A DNA stretch of 64,000 nt from Sipunculus nudus (lineage: Eukaryota; Annelida; Sipuncula; Golfingiida; Sipunculidae), in contig CM049306.1 of the NCBI GenBank assembly GCA_026874595.1, positions 12,481,019 to 12,545,018 on the forward strand, read 5' to 3'. The translations under genes were made by a program, and so were the position numbers. Within the stretch, counting starts at the first letter, position 1. Every line of letters begins with the position of its first letter. A model generated the notes under the pieces. That model did no database searches. It had not been told where the DNA came from and saw nothing but the letters and a program-made list of their open reading frames with translations. Shown here piece after piece: positions 25,856-38,621 of the stretch.

Positions 25856-26530
25856 CAAGATATTTCTTGGCACCGCAGGTGTCATAGTATCCCCCCCCCC
25901 ACCCCCTTCAAGAATAGGCCGCCATTTTCAGAAGTTTATGTTGACACTTGGCAAGCCACCATGGTTTCTTTTATCGTTTCTTATCACTTTGAAAAACAAT
26001 AATTTTCACCAAATATGGGAATATTGGATACAAGGAATTTGTCAATTAGTTTTTGCTTATATTGCTTACAGTACTGTCAAGTGGCAATGAAGGGGGTATG
26101 AAAAGGGACATAGGTCAAAAGATGGCGCCAACTGTCTCCCGCAGAAGACAAAGCTATCCAAGATCTTCGGTTAATTTTTTGTTGACCAATCCATGCATCC
26201 CTTATTGAGATATTTAAGATTTTGTGTGTTTTACTCCTACCAAATATGGAAATATTCAGTCAAAGCCACTCTCAAAGGAAAGGTCATGACCCCAATTAAG
26301 ATATGTCATCCCATAACCCATATACATGTACCTGTATTTGCATGATAAATACAAATTCAAGGTAAAATATTTTTTTAGTTATCGCGCAGATAAGATTTAT
26401 CTGCGACGGCGGCGGCGGCGAGACAGACATAAAACCAGAGTATCCCCCGACTTTGTACAGAGATACAATTAATACATGCATCACTGGTATACATGTCAAA
26501 TTAAGCGTCATGACCCATGGGTCACTTGTT
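25856..26530 (+). repeat. Dispersed family B, copy 1
   Basis: Starts TATTTCTTGGCACCGCAGGT and GTCATAGTATC. It shares CTGTCAAGTGGCAATGA, CTATCCAAGATCTTC and GGTCATGACCCCAATT with 34193-35168, and a GGC-trinucleotide run near its end (26404-26420). It finishes with ATGACCCATGGGTCACTTGT, an end resembling family A. Confidence 0.65.
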
Positions 26531-28605
26531 TACTGTTTATTTCCTTGTTGTGTAAAAAAAAAGTTTTATATAAGGGTGCTGATAAGGCATTATCGTTCCA
26601 TTATCGCCCTGTTTTTCCCCTCTTTGCGTTAATATTTCTATATGACTATTCTATTGCTTCTAGCTCAGAGATTTGCACCTGATATTTATTCTGACCATGA
26701 CCCTGTTCCCAAGGTCGCAAGCTCCACATGCTGATTAACCATTATCGCTCACATGCATGCTGGGGAGGAGTTTCAGTATCCCCTCGATCATTGCGTTTCT
26801 CTAGTTTTATATTGCAAATTAAGTTCCGACATTAAGGCATAAGCTTATGTACCAGCTATGGTGAACGTCTTACAGACTTTAGGACCGCTCCCCAGCAAAT
26901 TCTTCCCTACTGGATCTGACGTCATTCCTATAGTACACTAATGACCTTGTTTTTATAGAGGCTTAAGTATGCTTAGCCAAATAGTGCCGGAATCGATTCC
27001 CATGTGGTTTACGTGCTGTTATCTATTCTTCATTTCTTTAGTTGTGTCTTTGATGTTTTGCATGACTTCGTTTCTTTACGTATTAATTCTGTGAAGCAGC
27101 TGTTCTATATTTAAACACTGGCGATGGGATGTCTTAACATCAGGTTATTTAACCGGGGCCGATGTCTTTCGGGTGGATCACCCATAATGGTTATACAACA
27201 CCCGGACAGCTCTAGATCGATTATTAAAGCGGCAGAAGTGCGATAAATGATAGACAGAAGACCTCCAAAAGCATTACGAACATAAATTGAGGATTAAGAT
27301 GAAAGCATACAGCACGAGTCACTGGAAGCCTGCAGCTATGACGTCATCATTGATTATTCAACGGGTAAATTTTTATGCGAAAAACAAGCTGCCGTGGTTC
27401 GTTCAGCCTCTTCCTTAGTGACCTTTATTTTTGTTGTTAAGGAAATTCATGTCACAATATGAGCATCATCAATCATTTGTTGAAGGATCCGAATAATTCG
27501 TTAATCATCAAATATCAGACAAGCATGGATAGAGTAGACTCCCCACTATCAGTTTACAAGCAATAATTTCTGATAATTATTCTAAAAGCTAAACTGAATA
27601 ATTCGGAAACCTGTGCATGATAATGAAAAAAAAATTCTTTCATTATCTATAAACTGCCATCGAAAAGGATAAAAGACCAAGTAAATGCACAAGTGGCTGT
27701 ATATAATTTTATACGATGACACTTTAACAACATTTCCTTTGGCAATCTAGAAACAAAACTAACCGTGAATTGATCGTAGACTCGGTGTTCGTTGACTAAT
27801 TATGCACAGAACTAATCTGTTCATGTTGAAATATCTCTGGTTTGTTTTATATATCTAATGTAAAGAATAATTGGTTTGGTTATATAAATTCACCACTTGA
27901 CTGCAAGCAGTCATTACATGAACACCACGTGGATGCCCGACTCTATTGAAACATTTTGCTTTGTTTCTTGAAAGATGCCTATGGGCCATTAGCTTATATC
28001 TCCGCCTAAGCAGTTTGAAAGAAGTAATATTTATACCCATACATCTCTCTCTCTCTCTCTCTATTTGTGCGCCTGTCTGTATTTATCTATTTGATTATTT
28101 ATGTGTCTATGAAATTCATATATAACGGTTGAATTTAAATTCAATTTTGTGGTGGTGTGGTTCAGGAGAGTATACATATTTAATTAATATTGAATGTGTT
28201 CAAATCAGGCGATAACACAGATATGTGCTCTCCAATCATTCTTTTAGATCAATATAAACTAATTTCAAATAAAATTATGTCTGGTCAACCAGACAGGTGA
28301 GACACGTCTCATTTGAACGCAAGCAATAAATCAAGCAAAATGAAAGACGAGTTATACAACGTCCAAATCAAATACTTTCTAAAACTGTGATATAACCGTT
28401 TTCACTAAAACCCATCTCTCTAGGGTGCACGATGACAGTAACAAAATGGTGATCCGGTATATATCTAACCCTGTAAGAACCGCCTCGGCCTTCTTTATCG
28501 AAGAGTCATTCATTGAAGAAAAGTATCTTAAGTTCGAGATAACAAATATTCATATTATATTTTGCTGTGGAGAGAGTTATTTCCATATTCAATATCAGTC
28601 ATATC

Positions 28606-28608
<3 letters not shown>
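26531..28608. other. Unassigned sequence
   Basis: No gene supported. A (CT)n run lies at about 28045-28062. Confidence 0.5.

Positions 28609-28651
<43 letters not shown>
28609..28651. repeat. (AT)n microsatellite
   Basis: AT dinucleotide run. Open frames through it encode only Tyr-Ile repeats. Confidence 0.95.
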
Positions 28652-28652
<1 letters not shown>

Positions 28653-29083
28653 TATAATTATTATAGTTACTATTGTAGAGCATGTTATAATTACTTACAT
28701 ATCGGTCCAGGTTTCACGCCGTTCGTGGTGGCGACTGACAGGCGAATGGACTGTTCCGCACGGTGTAATCCCTTTCCGCTGTCCGGTGGTTTGAATATTG
28801 GGGATTTGGCGGCATTTTGAGATTAATTCAGATCTGTTGTTGAGACACTTGTTCTTGTTGTTTGATATAACATTTTCAGGTTACGCAGACTGCTTTATCG
28901 TTTATATGTGTTTGATATTTTCGTTACAGCCCATCGAATCATGTAGTCTTTCCCCTTTTCTTTCATTTTCCGGATATGTTTTTATTAGAGTTCTGTTTCA
29001 TTTTTGGATTTTTAATATTGAATTACTTATTGTATTTCCTGTATCGCTCTTTGAATGCCCCTCCCGGGAGGCAAAAATAGTGG

Positions 29084-30735
29084 TTTTTAGCTCAGCTGCC
29101 TATAAGTCATCTGAGCCATAGTCGTGGTCCTTTGTCCGTCATCCGTCCGTCCGTCCGTCCGTCCGTTAACAGGGCACGTTTTGAAACCGTTGGACCTATG
29201 AATCCAAGATTTTGCATACAGTTAGATGTCCCCAAAATCTCCTACCATACCCAAAATTGGGTCACTAGGGCTTCGTTCCTTCGAAATTTTAAGGAAAAAC
29301 CTCCGTTTTCCATATAAAAGCCATTGTTACACTTCAAGGCTGCCTAATATGAAAACCACCAGACTGTTTTTAGTTATATTTAGTATTCATATTCTTCCAT
29401 ACATTTTCTATTAACATACCAAAAATTAAGTCAGTATTGAGTATTGTTTTGAAGTTATGGCTCCAAATATAATGCAATTTTAAAATAAAAAAAATCAGGA
29501 AATATATTTACTCACTTAACATGAGCACTGCTGAAGCTGGAGACATTTTTTCAGGGATAAAACTTTATTAAATCAAGATTCAATTGTTAACCCAAAATTA
29601 GATCTGAATTTTGCAAAATTATTAGCATAAATAAAAAATCAATACTTTAAATTTTGTTCAGTTTTGGCTAAGGCACGTTTCTCCCCTGTAAGCACTGTTG
29701 ATTTAATTTTCACAGCATATATACATAAGGATATAATCTTTTAAAATCTGAAATTTCAAAGGAATTGATTGAATTGTTGTTTACATCAGTAGTACACCTA
29801 GTAGTACAGCCTTCACTTGTATTATGTAACCCTCTCCAGGCAGCTTGCCTTGGCTCAGCTTGGCCACTACTAGCAGGCTTCCCCTCTGCCCTGCACTCCC
29901 CAACCCCTCCCCCAGCTGGTGCATAAACTAGATGAATGTTATAATTTTCTGTATTTGATTCATTCTTATTCTAGGCTGTGCTTCATTTAAGATTTTGTAT
30001 TGTACCACCAGGGTTACAATGAATAAAGTGCACATTTAATTGTGTCCACGAAATGGTGTATCGCTATATGAAAGTGTGGATGTTCATCAGATAAATAATT
30101 CTTTACTTCAGAAGAGTAAAAACTTCCCCAGGTGTGAAATTGACTATTAATTCCAGGAAAAAAATATAGCTGAGATAGTAATTAGCACAACGATGTTGCT
30201 TGTCCCTCATTCAACTAACAGTGTGTATACTTTATTTGAAAAGATGGTTTTATTTTATCAGATTTACTGAATCTTTCATTTCGGTGAATAAAATTAAGCA
30301 TGTACTCAAAACTCCAATGTACAAAACTTTTTAATAGTGATTCAAGGAATAATCTTGATGATGCCATGTTGTGGCATTATTTTCTTTAAAAATCAGTTTA
30401 AACATTTGTGATTTAAAAATAATAAAATATATGTGTAGGCATAATATGACCCGATTTGAGCTAAACTCTGGGTAAATAATGATTGTAACTTAGAATTCTG
30501 ATATTTTAACTTATATTTTCAGATTTTTTTTATTACAAATTTAAAAAACTTTTAAATAAAAAAATGAATCTGATAAAAACTGTTACTATAACCAAGTAGG
30601 ACGGCCCCTTTCCTCTTAGCTTCTAATATGCTTCTATATGTGAAAAACATTACAATAGAATATTTTGCATATTTTGCATTTGCAAAAATTTCTAACTTCA
30701 GCTGAGCGCCGTGTCCCATGGGTCCCTTGTTTTTA
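29084..30735 (+). repeat. Dispersed family A, copy 2 (longest)
   Basis: Starts TTTTTAGCTCAGCTGCCTAT, CATCTGAGCC and four tandem TCCG units, and ends CAGCTGAGCGCCG, CCCATGGGTCCCTTGTTTTT. Internal phrases GATGTCCCCAAAATC and TAAGGAAAAACCTC are shared with copy 1. It is 1.65 kb, against 0.5 kb for copy 1, with no coding capacity recognised. Confidence 0.65.
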
Positions 30736-32300
30736 TTGTAGTGTGCCACGTTGGCTTCATACACTATTGACTTAATCAGACTGTTTTCGCGGAGAGGGCA
30801 GTTTCTTTTTAGTCTACAGTTATTTTTTTTTATTTCAGGTTTCATCCTGTTTCTTCGAATTTCTGATGATTTTAATGTTGTGTGATTTTATTATGGCATT
30901 CACGTTTCTCAGGCAGCTCTAGCTCACTGGGTATGTCCGTCAGGGAAATGTTTTGCTATCAGTTTTAAGAATTTCCGCCTGCATTTGTTTTCACGTTGTT
31001 GCTGAAAGGTGCTGAACCATGTATTTTTTCTGTTTCTTCTGTTTCTTTTCTTGATTTTCTCTGGCGTTGTTAATGTGTACTCATAGTACAATTTTTACCG
31101 CTGTTCTCAAGCGTTTTGTTGTATGCTGGTGGGGCCATAGATATATAGAAAAGAAAAGAGAGGATAGATAATTAGATAGATAGCTGATTAGATAAGTTAA
31201 GATTAGATAAGATTAGATTAGATTGATCAGATAGATGGACAAGATAAATAAGTTAGATTAGATAGATTAGATATATTTGAGAGATAGATAGATAATTTGA
31301 AGTCATTTTAAACCTCCAGATACTCCAATATGGTTATATAATTCACTATGCATGAGATAAATATTAGGCAGAAATTAAATATTTTATTAGAAAACGATCA
31401 GACAAATTTCAAGAGAGCGTTATTTCAATGTACAAATAAAGCACAGAAACTGGATAACTTCTTTTCTTCTGAGCAGAAGATTTAAAATTCACAGCCTGCT
31501 ATATTCTGTCTCGTCACTGTTGAAGTACATAGTATTGCTCATATTTCTTGCCTTTCGCTTCTTTGTCTTGTTATATAAAGACATTTACATATAGGAAATT
31601 TATTTACATGGAAATAATGCCCATAACCATGGTAACGATGATAATTAGACTGTGAAATAAAGGAACAAAGGTTAGAAAGGTCTGAAGGAGGATGCGCCAT
31701 GACATTAGTCAAATTAGCCCATAAAACCCCCGCAAAGTCGTGACCACAAGGTTAACGAGAAGACATGCTTGTAAACGGACCTGCATTTCTAAGCCATCTA
31801 AATCATTACTGTGATTTCTCTTCTTTGTCCTGACTGAGTTTCATATACCTCTCGGTCATGCATTGAATATTATCATCCGGTTTAAGTCATTAAATGCCAA
31901 GTCAGATTAAACTGCTATGATCTCGCGGATGAAAGGTTTTGTTCCTTCAGTTACATCTCCGACGCCACCTTATCAAGACCAAAAAAAAGATCATAGATAT
32001 CAATTTCGATTACAAGTGACCTCTGCCGTTTCAAATTGATTGCCGTCGCCTGTTGAAGACACCTGTCCATTGAATAAGGATATAGGTTGCCAAGTGATAA
32101 AAGGTAGTGTGTGCTGGAATAACTTCCTGTTACAAAATAGAATAATACATGCAAAAATCCTTTCCTTTCCAGTTGTTTGTGTGTGGGAAGAAGAGAAATA
32201 CACAGACGTCAACGCAGGACTGGTCATATCAAAGCGAGGCTACATAAATCAGGTTGTCCCAGTTGCGTCAATTTTTCTTCCAGGGTGGGGGGGATGACTT
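30736..32300. other. Unassigned sequence with GATA-type simple repeat
   Basis: 31141-31295 is a degenerate AGATAGATTAGAT-type simple repeat. The rest shows no gene. Confidence 0.5.
31623..31636. promoter_or_regulatory. RFX X-box-like motif
   Basis: ATAACCATGGTAAC differs at two positions from the palindrome GTTACCATGGTAAC. The surrounding DNA is of higher complexity than its neighbours. A match of this size can occur by chance. Confidence 0.2.

Positions 32301-32301
<1 letters not shown>

Positions 32302-32372
<71 letters not shown>
32302..32372. repeat. (AT)n microsatellite
   Basis: About 70 bp of AT, followed by shorter TA runs at 32418-32494. A paired G-run and C-run (32699-32740) follow. 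Confidence 0.95.
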
Positions 32373-32380
<8 letters not shown>

Positions 32381-33236
32381 TACTTTTTAAGCGTCTCTGA
32401 GTGACATATTCAACTCTATATATATATATATATATGTACGATTATTATATACATATTTATATATTTATACTTATTTATATATATATATATACTTAATTAT
32501 AATTCAAATAATTATAATATTATAATAGAAAATAAGTTATTTTGTGAATTCTAAGCAAGGTTTGGATATAACAATTTTTAGTAAATGGATTCAAAGTTTT
32601 TAATTCTATTTATTAATATATTTCATTTGCTATATTATAATATTATTCTCTGAAAAGTGGGGGGATGATTAGATTGGCCATCCCCCCTTGCCAAAAAGTG
32701 GGGGGGGGGGGTATATATACCCCCCATCCCCCCCCCCCCCTATATTGACGCCCCTGGGTTGTCCGGACCCCCTGCCTTTAAGACGCAACAACCTAATTAT
32801 TCAGAGTTTAAAACCAATATTTTTTTCCGGCGTGGACCCGTCCCTTTTTGGATCAGAGAACCACTTAAGTTTTCTTTTTAGTCTTCCTGTAATGGTCCCT
32901 CTCTTTTCTGTAATCCTGGATCCGCCCTTGTATTTGGACCAGTTTCCTGTGACCATTTGTGAGGACGACGTCAGCCTCCCCGTGACTTGATATTAAGATT
33001 TTATGTACGATTCATCGCATCCCAATCCAGTCTTTATACAGCAAATATCTCTGCCTTTTTAAAATATATATATACCTAAGAAAAATCTTATGGTCATTTA
33101 TATTTATATATTTTTCAGCAATCAAATTACTGAAATGATAACATTTATTTTTCATAATGCTACGGAACCTAATATCAACAGATCACGTATGCGTAATGAA
33201 CAAAAATTTTGTCAAGGAGATAAAAAAATCAGATTC

Positions 33237-33992
33237 TGTAACACTGGGCAGCGTAAAAAGTCTAGGGAAAAATAAAGAAGTGAGTGATTTTTTGTTAACA
33301 AATAACTATAATTTATTCTTAAAACATTACAATACACTAAATCAATAAAATTACACAGTTTAACAGCAGTATAACAACAAATCAGTACAATCACACAGTA
33401 AAATAAACAAAGTGCACAGTACCTGGATACCACCACTGTCACAGTGAAATGTAAATGTATAAGCCGGACGAACAGTTCACAAATTTCTCTCTCGGAGAAT
33501 AACAGTCCAATGTAAAGCTCTTGTAACAATCCCGAAAGTAAACTGAAGACCAAATAAGATTCGTCTAAAATCCAGAAGAAAATCTGAAGAAAATCTATAA
33601 TTGCCGCACTTATCGGAATAGGTCCCACAAACTGACATACAAGCTTCTGTGTCCGCTGGAATATTCTCTCACCTCTCTCTCGGCGCTAAAACACAGCCCC
33701 CTATTTATAACTTCTCATCTCCAGCCGAGAACCTTCTATTGCTCGAACAATCTAAAGAATCTAACACAGTACACACGTTCAAAGAACATACTAGAACAAA
33801 GAACGCTGTGTATCTAGGGTTCAACCAATGCGGATTAAACCGAGCGTGCAACATCCGGCCTGGCGAGGTCGCTACAACACGAGCTATGCGTGGCACACAA
33901 ACAAAATTCCAACAACACATGGAACCTCCGTGTGCACATAAAAACGATCATCTGTAAGACCGCTGCACACAATAAAAGGGGCACCTGTAACA
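33237..33992 (-). mobile_element. Solo LTR-like sequence, 756 bp
   Basis: Both ends carry TGTAACA (plus strand), giving TG...CA termini in either orientation. On the minus strand, the order is a U3-like 280 bp, a TATA box TATAAATAG (33709-33701), then AATAAA (33317-33312) followed by a CA-rich tail, the layout of an LTR promoter and terminator. No gag, pol, primer-binding site or second LTR is seen in the window, and no 5-bp target duplication is obvious, so this is a solo LTR or a fragment. The open frames on both strands inside it are not recognisable proteins. Confidence 0.5.
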
Positions 33993-34192
33993 ATAACCTG
34001 GCCAAAAGTACAATCTATTGGAGTATCACTGTAATTTGTATAACCATAAATAAATGAGACATATCTTGCTGGGGAGCGCGATAGTGAGCGGTTGTTTTCG
34101 AGTTTTGCGGAGGCTGCAAAATAGTTAATCTTCGGTAAGACTAACACCTTCCCCCCCCCCCAATACATACACATACAAATATATATATATAA

Positions 34193-35164
34193 CTAGACAT
34201 TTCTTGGCACCGCTGGTGCCATAGTATCGCCAGACAAATGACCCCAAATCAATAAACTGCATTCCAAAATATCCAACATTTGAAAAAAAAAATTAAATTT
34301 AAAAAAATATAATTTAAATTAAATTAAATTTTAAAATTAAATTTAAAATTAAATATACCTCATTCCATAAACCATATCTATATACATGCATAACATGAAA
34401 GAAATCTGTCCATTACTGTTTGACTTATAATGCTCACAGTATATACTGTCAAGTGGCAATGATAGGGTATTCAAAGGTGCAAAAAACAAGAAAAGGACAA
34501 CAGGTGGCGCCACCTATCTTCTGCAAAAGACAAAACTATCCAAGATCTTCCGTCAACTTGATTTTTGGACCAATCCATGCATCCCTTTTTAAGATATTCA
34601 TGATTTTATGTGATTTTCACCATATATGGTATTATTCAAGGTCAAAGCCACTCTTAAAGGAAAGGTCATGACCCCAATTTTAATATACATCATCCCATAA
34701 CCCATACCTATGTACATGCATAATATTAAAGAAATCTGTCAATCAGTTTTTGACTTGTGATGCTAAAAGTACTGTCAAGTGGCAATGATGGGGGTATTAA
34801 ACGGCACAAAAACATGAAAAGGATACTAGGTGGCACCACCAGTTTCCGGTACATGACATCACTATCCAAGATCTTTGTCCAACTTGATTTTTGGATAAAT
34901 CCATGAAAGATTTATTGAGATATTTAAGAATTTGTGTGATTTTCCCCGAAAATGGATCTATTCAAGGTCAAGGTCACTCTCCTAGTTGAGGTCATGACCC
35001 CATTTTGAAAAGGCTTCGTCCTCTTACCTATATCTATAAATGTGTCAAGTTTGAAAGAGATCCTTGAAATATTTTTTGAGTTATTGTGTTCCTAAGAAAT
35101 CTCTGCGGCGGCGGCGGCGGCGCAACCGTGCCTAAACCATAGTATCTCCAGAATATGTCTGGCG

Positions 35165-35168
<4 letters not shown>
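34193..35168 (+). repeat. Dispersed family B, copy 2
   Basis: Starts CATTTCTTGGCACCGCTGGT, GCCATAGTATCGCC and ends in a GGC run (35103-35122), CCATAGTATCTCC and GTCTGGCGATAC. Internally it holds about two and a half units of a 326-bp repeat: CTGTCAAGTGGCAATGAT at 34446 and 34772, with TATCCAAGATCTT and GGTCATGACCCC in each. Confidence 0.7.

Positions 35169-35243
<75 letters not shown>
35166..35243. repeat. (AT)n microsatellite plus GA-rich tail
   Basis: About 75 bp of AT, then AGAGAGAGA and GACAGACAGAC runs to 35300. Confidence 0.95.
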
Positions 35244-35244
<1 letters not shown>

Positions 35245-35300
35245 ACAGAGAGAGAGAGATAGACAGAGAGACAGAGAGAGTGATAGACAGACAGACAGAG

Positions 35301-36975
35301 AACGACTGAAAATCCTGAACACAAGTAACAGACATATTAGAGAAAACAGGACGCAAAAGAAATGTGGTTCGGGGTGGCTCGGATCCCTGTGTAATGACGT
35401 CACTGGACATCAGACAATTTGGTGCCTTTGCTGAATGTACAGGAGGTCTACTGCCTTTAAAATCAGTACATGTCTGGGTAAGTGGTACATCCTAATCCTG
35501 GAAAATCCCATAGCTAATCGGTGCAGCTGGTGTTCTTTGCAAAGTATTACCTCTGACTGAGAAGGGAAGTGTAAAGAAGGGACTTTCCTCCGGGGTAAAT
35601 CATGCCGCGTCTGTCGAGACTGTGACCAGAATAGACAACTTGTGGTCAGTACCAGATGACAATGCATATCTATTAAACTGTTCCAGGGGCCACTGAATTG
35701 ATATTATATGATGGACTTTGTATTTATAAATAGACATTGCTTCAAAACAACATATTGTTACACAAGCAATTTCAGGTAAATACAAAAGAGAACACTTTAA
35801 GCAATATATTCCAGGAAATTAAAAAAATACCAACGTTTCTGATCGTACAAGATTACTAATATGATCAACAAGTTAATCTGCTAAAAATATCACGCATGGA
35901 CAGACCAAAAAAAGCTTAATGAGTTAATTGTGTTATTCAGAAGAATAAATAAACCATCTTTATTATATTTATTATAATATAGTTTGCTCCTATGCAAGAG
36001 ATGCAAGTGACAAGTGCAAATACACTATCGTACGTCTGTGTGGTGTCAACTTGAAGGTTTTTGCTTTTTTTTTTATACATATTTATATGTTTTAACCGTA
36101 ATCATTTATGCTTTTTTTTCTGAAAGACCACATTATAACCGCGAAGGACTTTCTGATCGATCTAACTCTATTTATAGAAAAATTGAAAAAATTGAATCCC
36201 GTCCCTCGTTCAATAAGATGTTTCGTGGATTACTTTGTCCACTGATTAATCTCGATTTTTTATGATGCAAACAAATCCTCTAAAGGCATGAGGGAAGTAA
36301 CATTGTAACCTACCAGGATTAAAATATTACTTGCATGAATTTCATGAAAAAAATTAAAAATAAAATATGAGAAAACAATGTAAAACATCCGTCATTAAAA
36401 CCTGTGCTAAAGACCCGTTCCTGAACAAAAATTAGAAAACAATATCTCAAATAAGCGAATGTTTTTTTTCATCTATGAAATTAAAAAATTGTTTCCTTGA
36501 ACAGTAAACATACGCTTATATTGTTTTCTCGGAGATTTGTGAGAGGCAGCAAAAGACTGAAATGATAAATGCGATCAGTGCCCATTCCGAAGTCCATATC
36601 CAGACATAGATAAAATAAATGGCCAAGGGATATAACTAAAAAACATAGTTACAATCATAACTATAAATGATGTATGAGGGAATAACAAAACATAACTGCG
36701 TATACCTTGAGTCTCAGTGTCACGGGGAATCTGCAACAATGTTCAGATGACTCGTCTCTGAAACCTGAGCATTGCCATCTCGCGTGATCTGGATCTAACC
36801 AATAACATTAGGTGTTAAGAATTAAAGAGTGAGAATGAAAAGAAATTAATACCACAAAAACGATATCTATTGGATCCCCAGTTTTCTCTTAATGGGAACG
36901 GGAATATCTTAATTCATATAGTTCATTCCTTTTTAATTTTGACAACTATTTTCTCACTCAAAGTAAGGAGGAAAT
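35301..36975. other. Unassigned sequence
   Basis: No gene supported. Part of 35400-35650 is of normal complexity but has no convincing frame. Confidence 0.5.
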
Positions 36976-36977
36976 GA

Positions 36978-36983
36978 CATATA

Positions 36984-37049
<66 letters not shown>
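36978..37049. repeat. Compound (AT)n-(AG)n microsatellite
   Basis: An AT run directly joined to an AG run of about 32 bp. Confidence 0.95.
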
Positions 37050-37053
<4 letters not shown>

Positions 37054-38579
37054 GGTTTTTCCTCTATCTTTTTCTACAGTTGACACGCCGTCAGTCAAGA
37101 ACTTCCACCTGCACGTTAAATTGTAACATATTTTAATGTTTCAACATCCCCGTGATGATCGTCTGTATCATTCGGTCTGGCCGTCGGGACAAATTCAAAA
37201 ATCGATCGGATTGGGCAATCGATTATTGAGTCTCGAGAGAAATGTTTATATCAATTAGGATTAGAAAGGGAACATCGATATTAATGAAAAGGACTCAATA
37301 TATTTTTTTTTTAATAACTACCCCGAGCAGCAACCTAGCCGCTGCAGGTACCAATAGAAGACTTGATACATGGTCAGCTTCACATTCACTGTCATTGCCG
37401 ATAAATGGGCGATGGGCGATACAGATCACGAAAAGTCTTTAAAATGTTTTATTACTATTTTATAAAATTTGTCATACACATGGATACTGATTTCTGTCTG
37501 GGGCATCGATAATCGTATCGATTCTTGCAAACTGTATCAATAATCTTTTTAATTCTCGATAATCGTGTCACTCCCCTGGTATGGATTAATCTATAGATCA
37601 GGCCAACGTTATACTTAACAGCATTACTTTAGTTAAATGTCCTGAAAAATATGTTTCTTTTTAAATATTAATGTTTATCAAATATTCTCCAAGTTATGCT
37701 TTATAGGTGCCTTTTAAAGCTACATTAGCCTTTTTCTTATTCTTTCACAGCAGCTTTCTATTTATCATCTACCGGACTGACTAAATTTTGGAGATGGCCA
37801 AACAAACAGGCTCTCCCACTCAACCTAATGTAATACTTAAAAGCTGATTCAGGTCTGTTTATTCTGTCTCTCATTTTTAGCCGTATCAGAGGAGCCAAGA
37901 AAATGAATAATGAAACCTGTGTACGACAGAGTTGTCCATTGATCATGATTTCCTTCTGAGTCATGTGACCCAGTGTCCTCATGTGTACAACCCAGACCGT
38001 CTGGATGCGGTTATACATTCAGTTCAATGTGACCTGAAATACAAAACTCAACTCCCCATCATCCCCCGGGAGCTCACGAGCCATGGTAACGGTATGTATA
38101 AACGTTTAAGTCTTGTGATAGAACTGTCTGTCGGGAAGGGGAACTAACCTTCACATTTATTTCACTGAATGATGGTTCCCACTGATGGCTTATGCCATGG
38201 AAACCTTGGAGATATTATGGACATATACGCCGTCTGGCTGATATAATAAAAACCAACTTTCCCTGATCCGTTTAAATAGTTTAGTCTGCCAGCATGGGAA
38301 AATCCAGTTCTAAAATTAAATTGTTGTCCTTACAAATAGGGTTAGTGGATAAATGGAGTCCCCACGTCTAAGAAAGCCAGTCATATATAAACAATTTTAA
38401 TACTCTGTATGCATATAAGGATACCCAGGAGAATTTTGAAAAATATTATTTAGATAATATTTTGAAACTGATCATAAAATGCTCTTATAGCTGTAATGGT
38501 TTTAGTCTGTGCCTTATATATATCTTACAAAATAAGAGGGACTTTTATCTCACTATAAGAGATATAAGTAGAAGATATA

Positions 38580-38621
<42 letters not shown>

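Noticed and set aside
33212-33957. Frames of 138, 102 and 71 codons
   Set aside because: They overlap on both strands inside the LTR-like sequence and match nothing recognisable.
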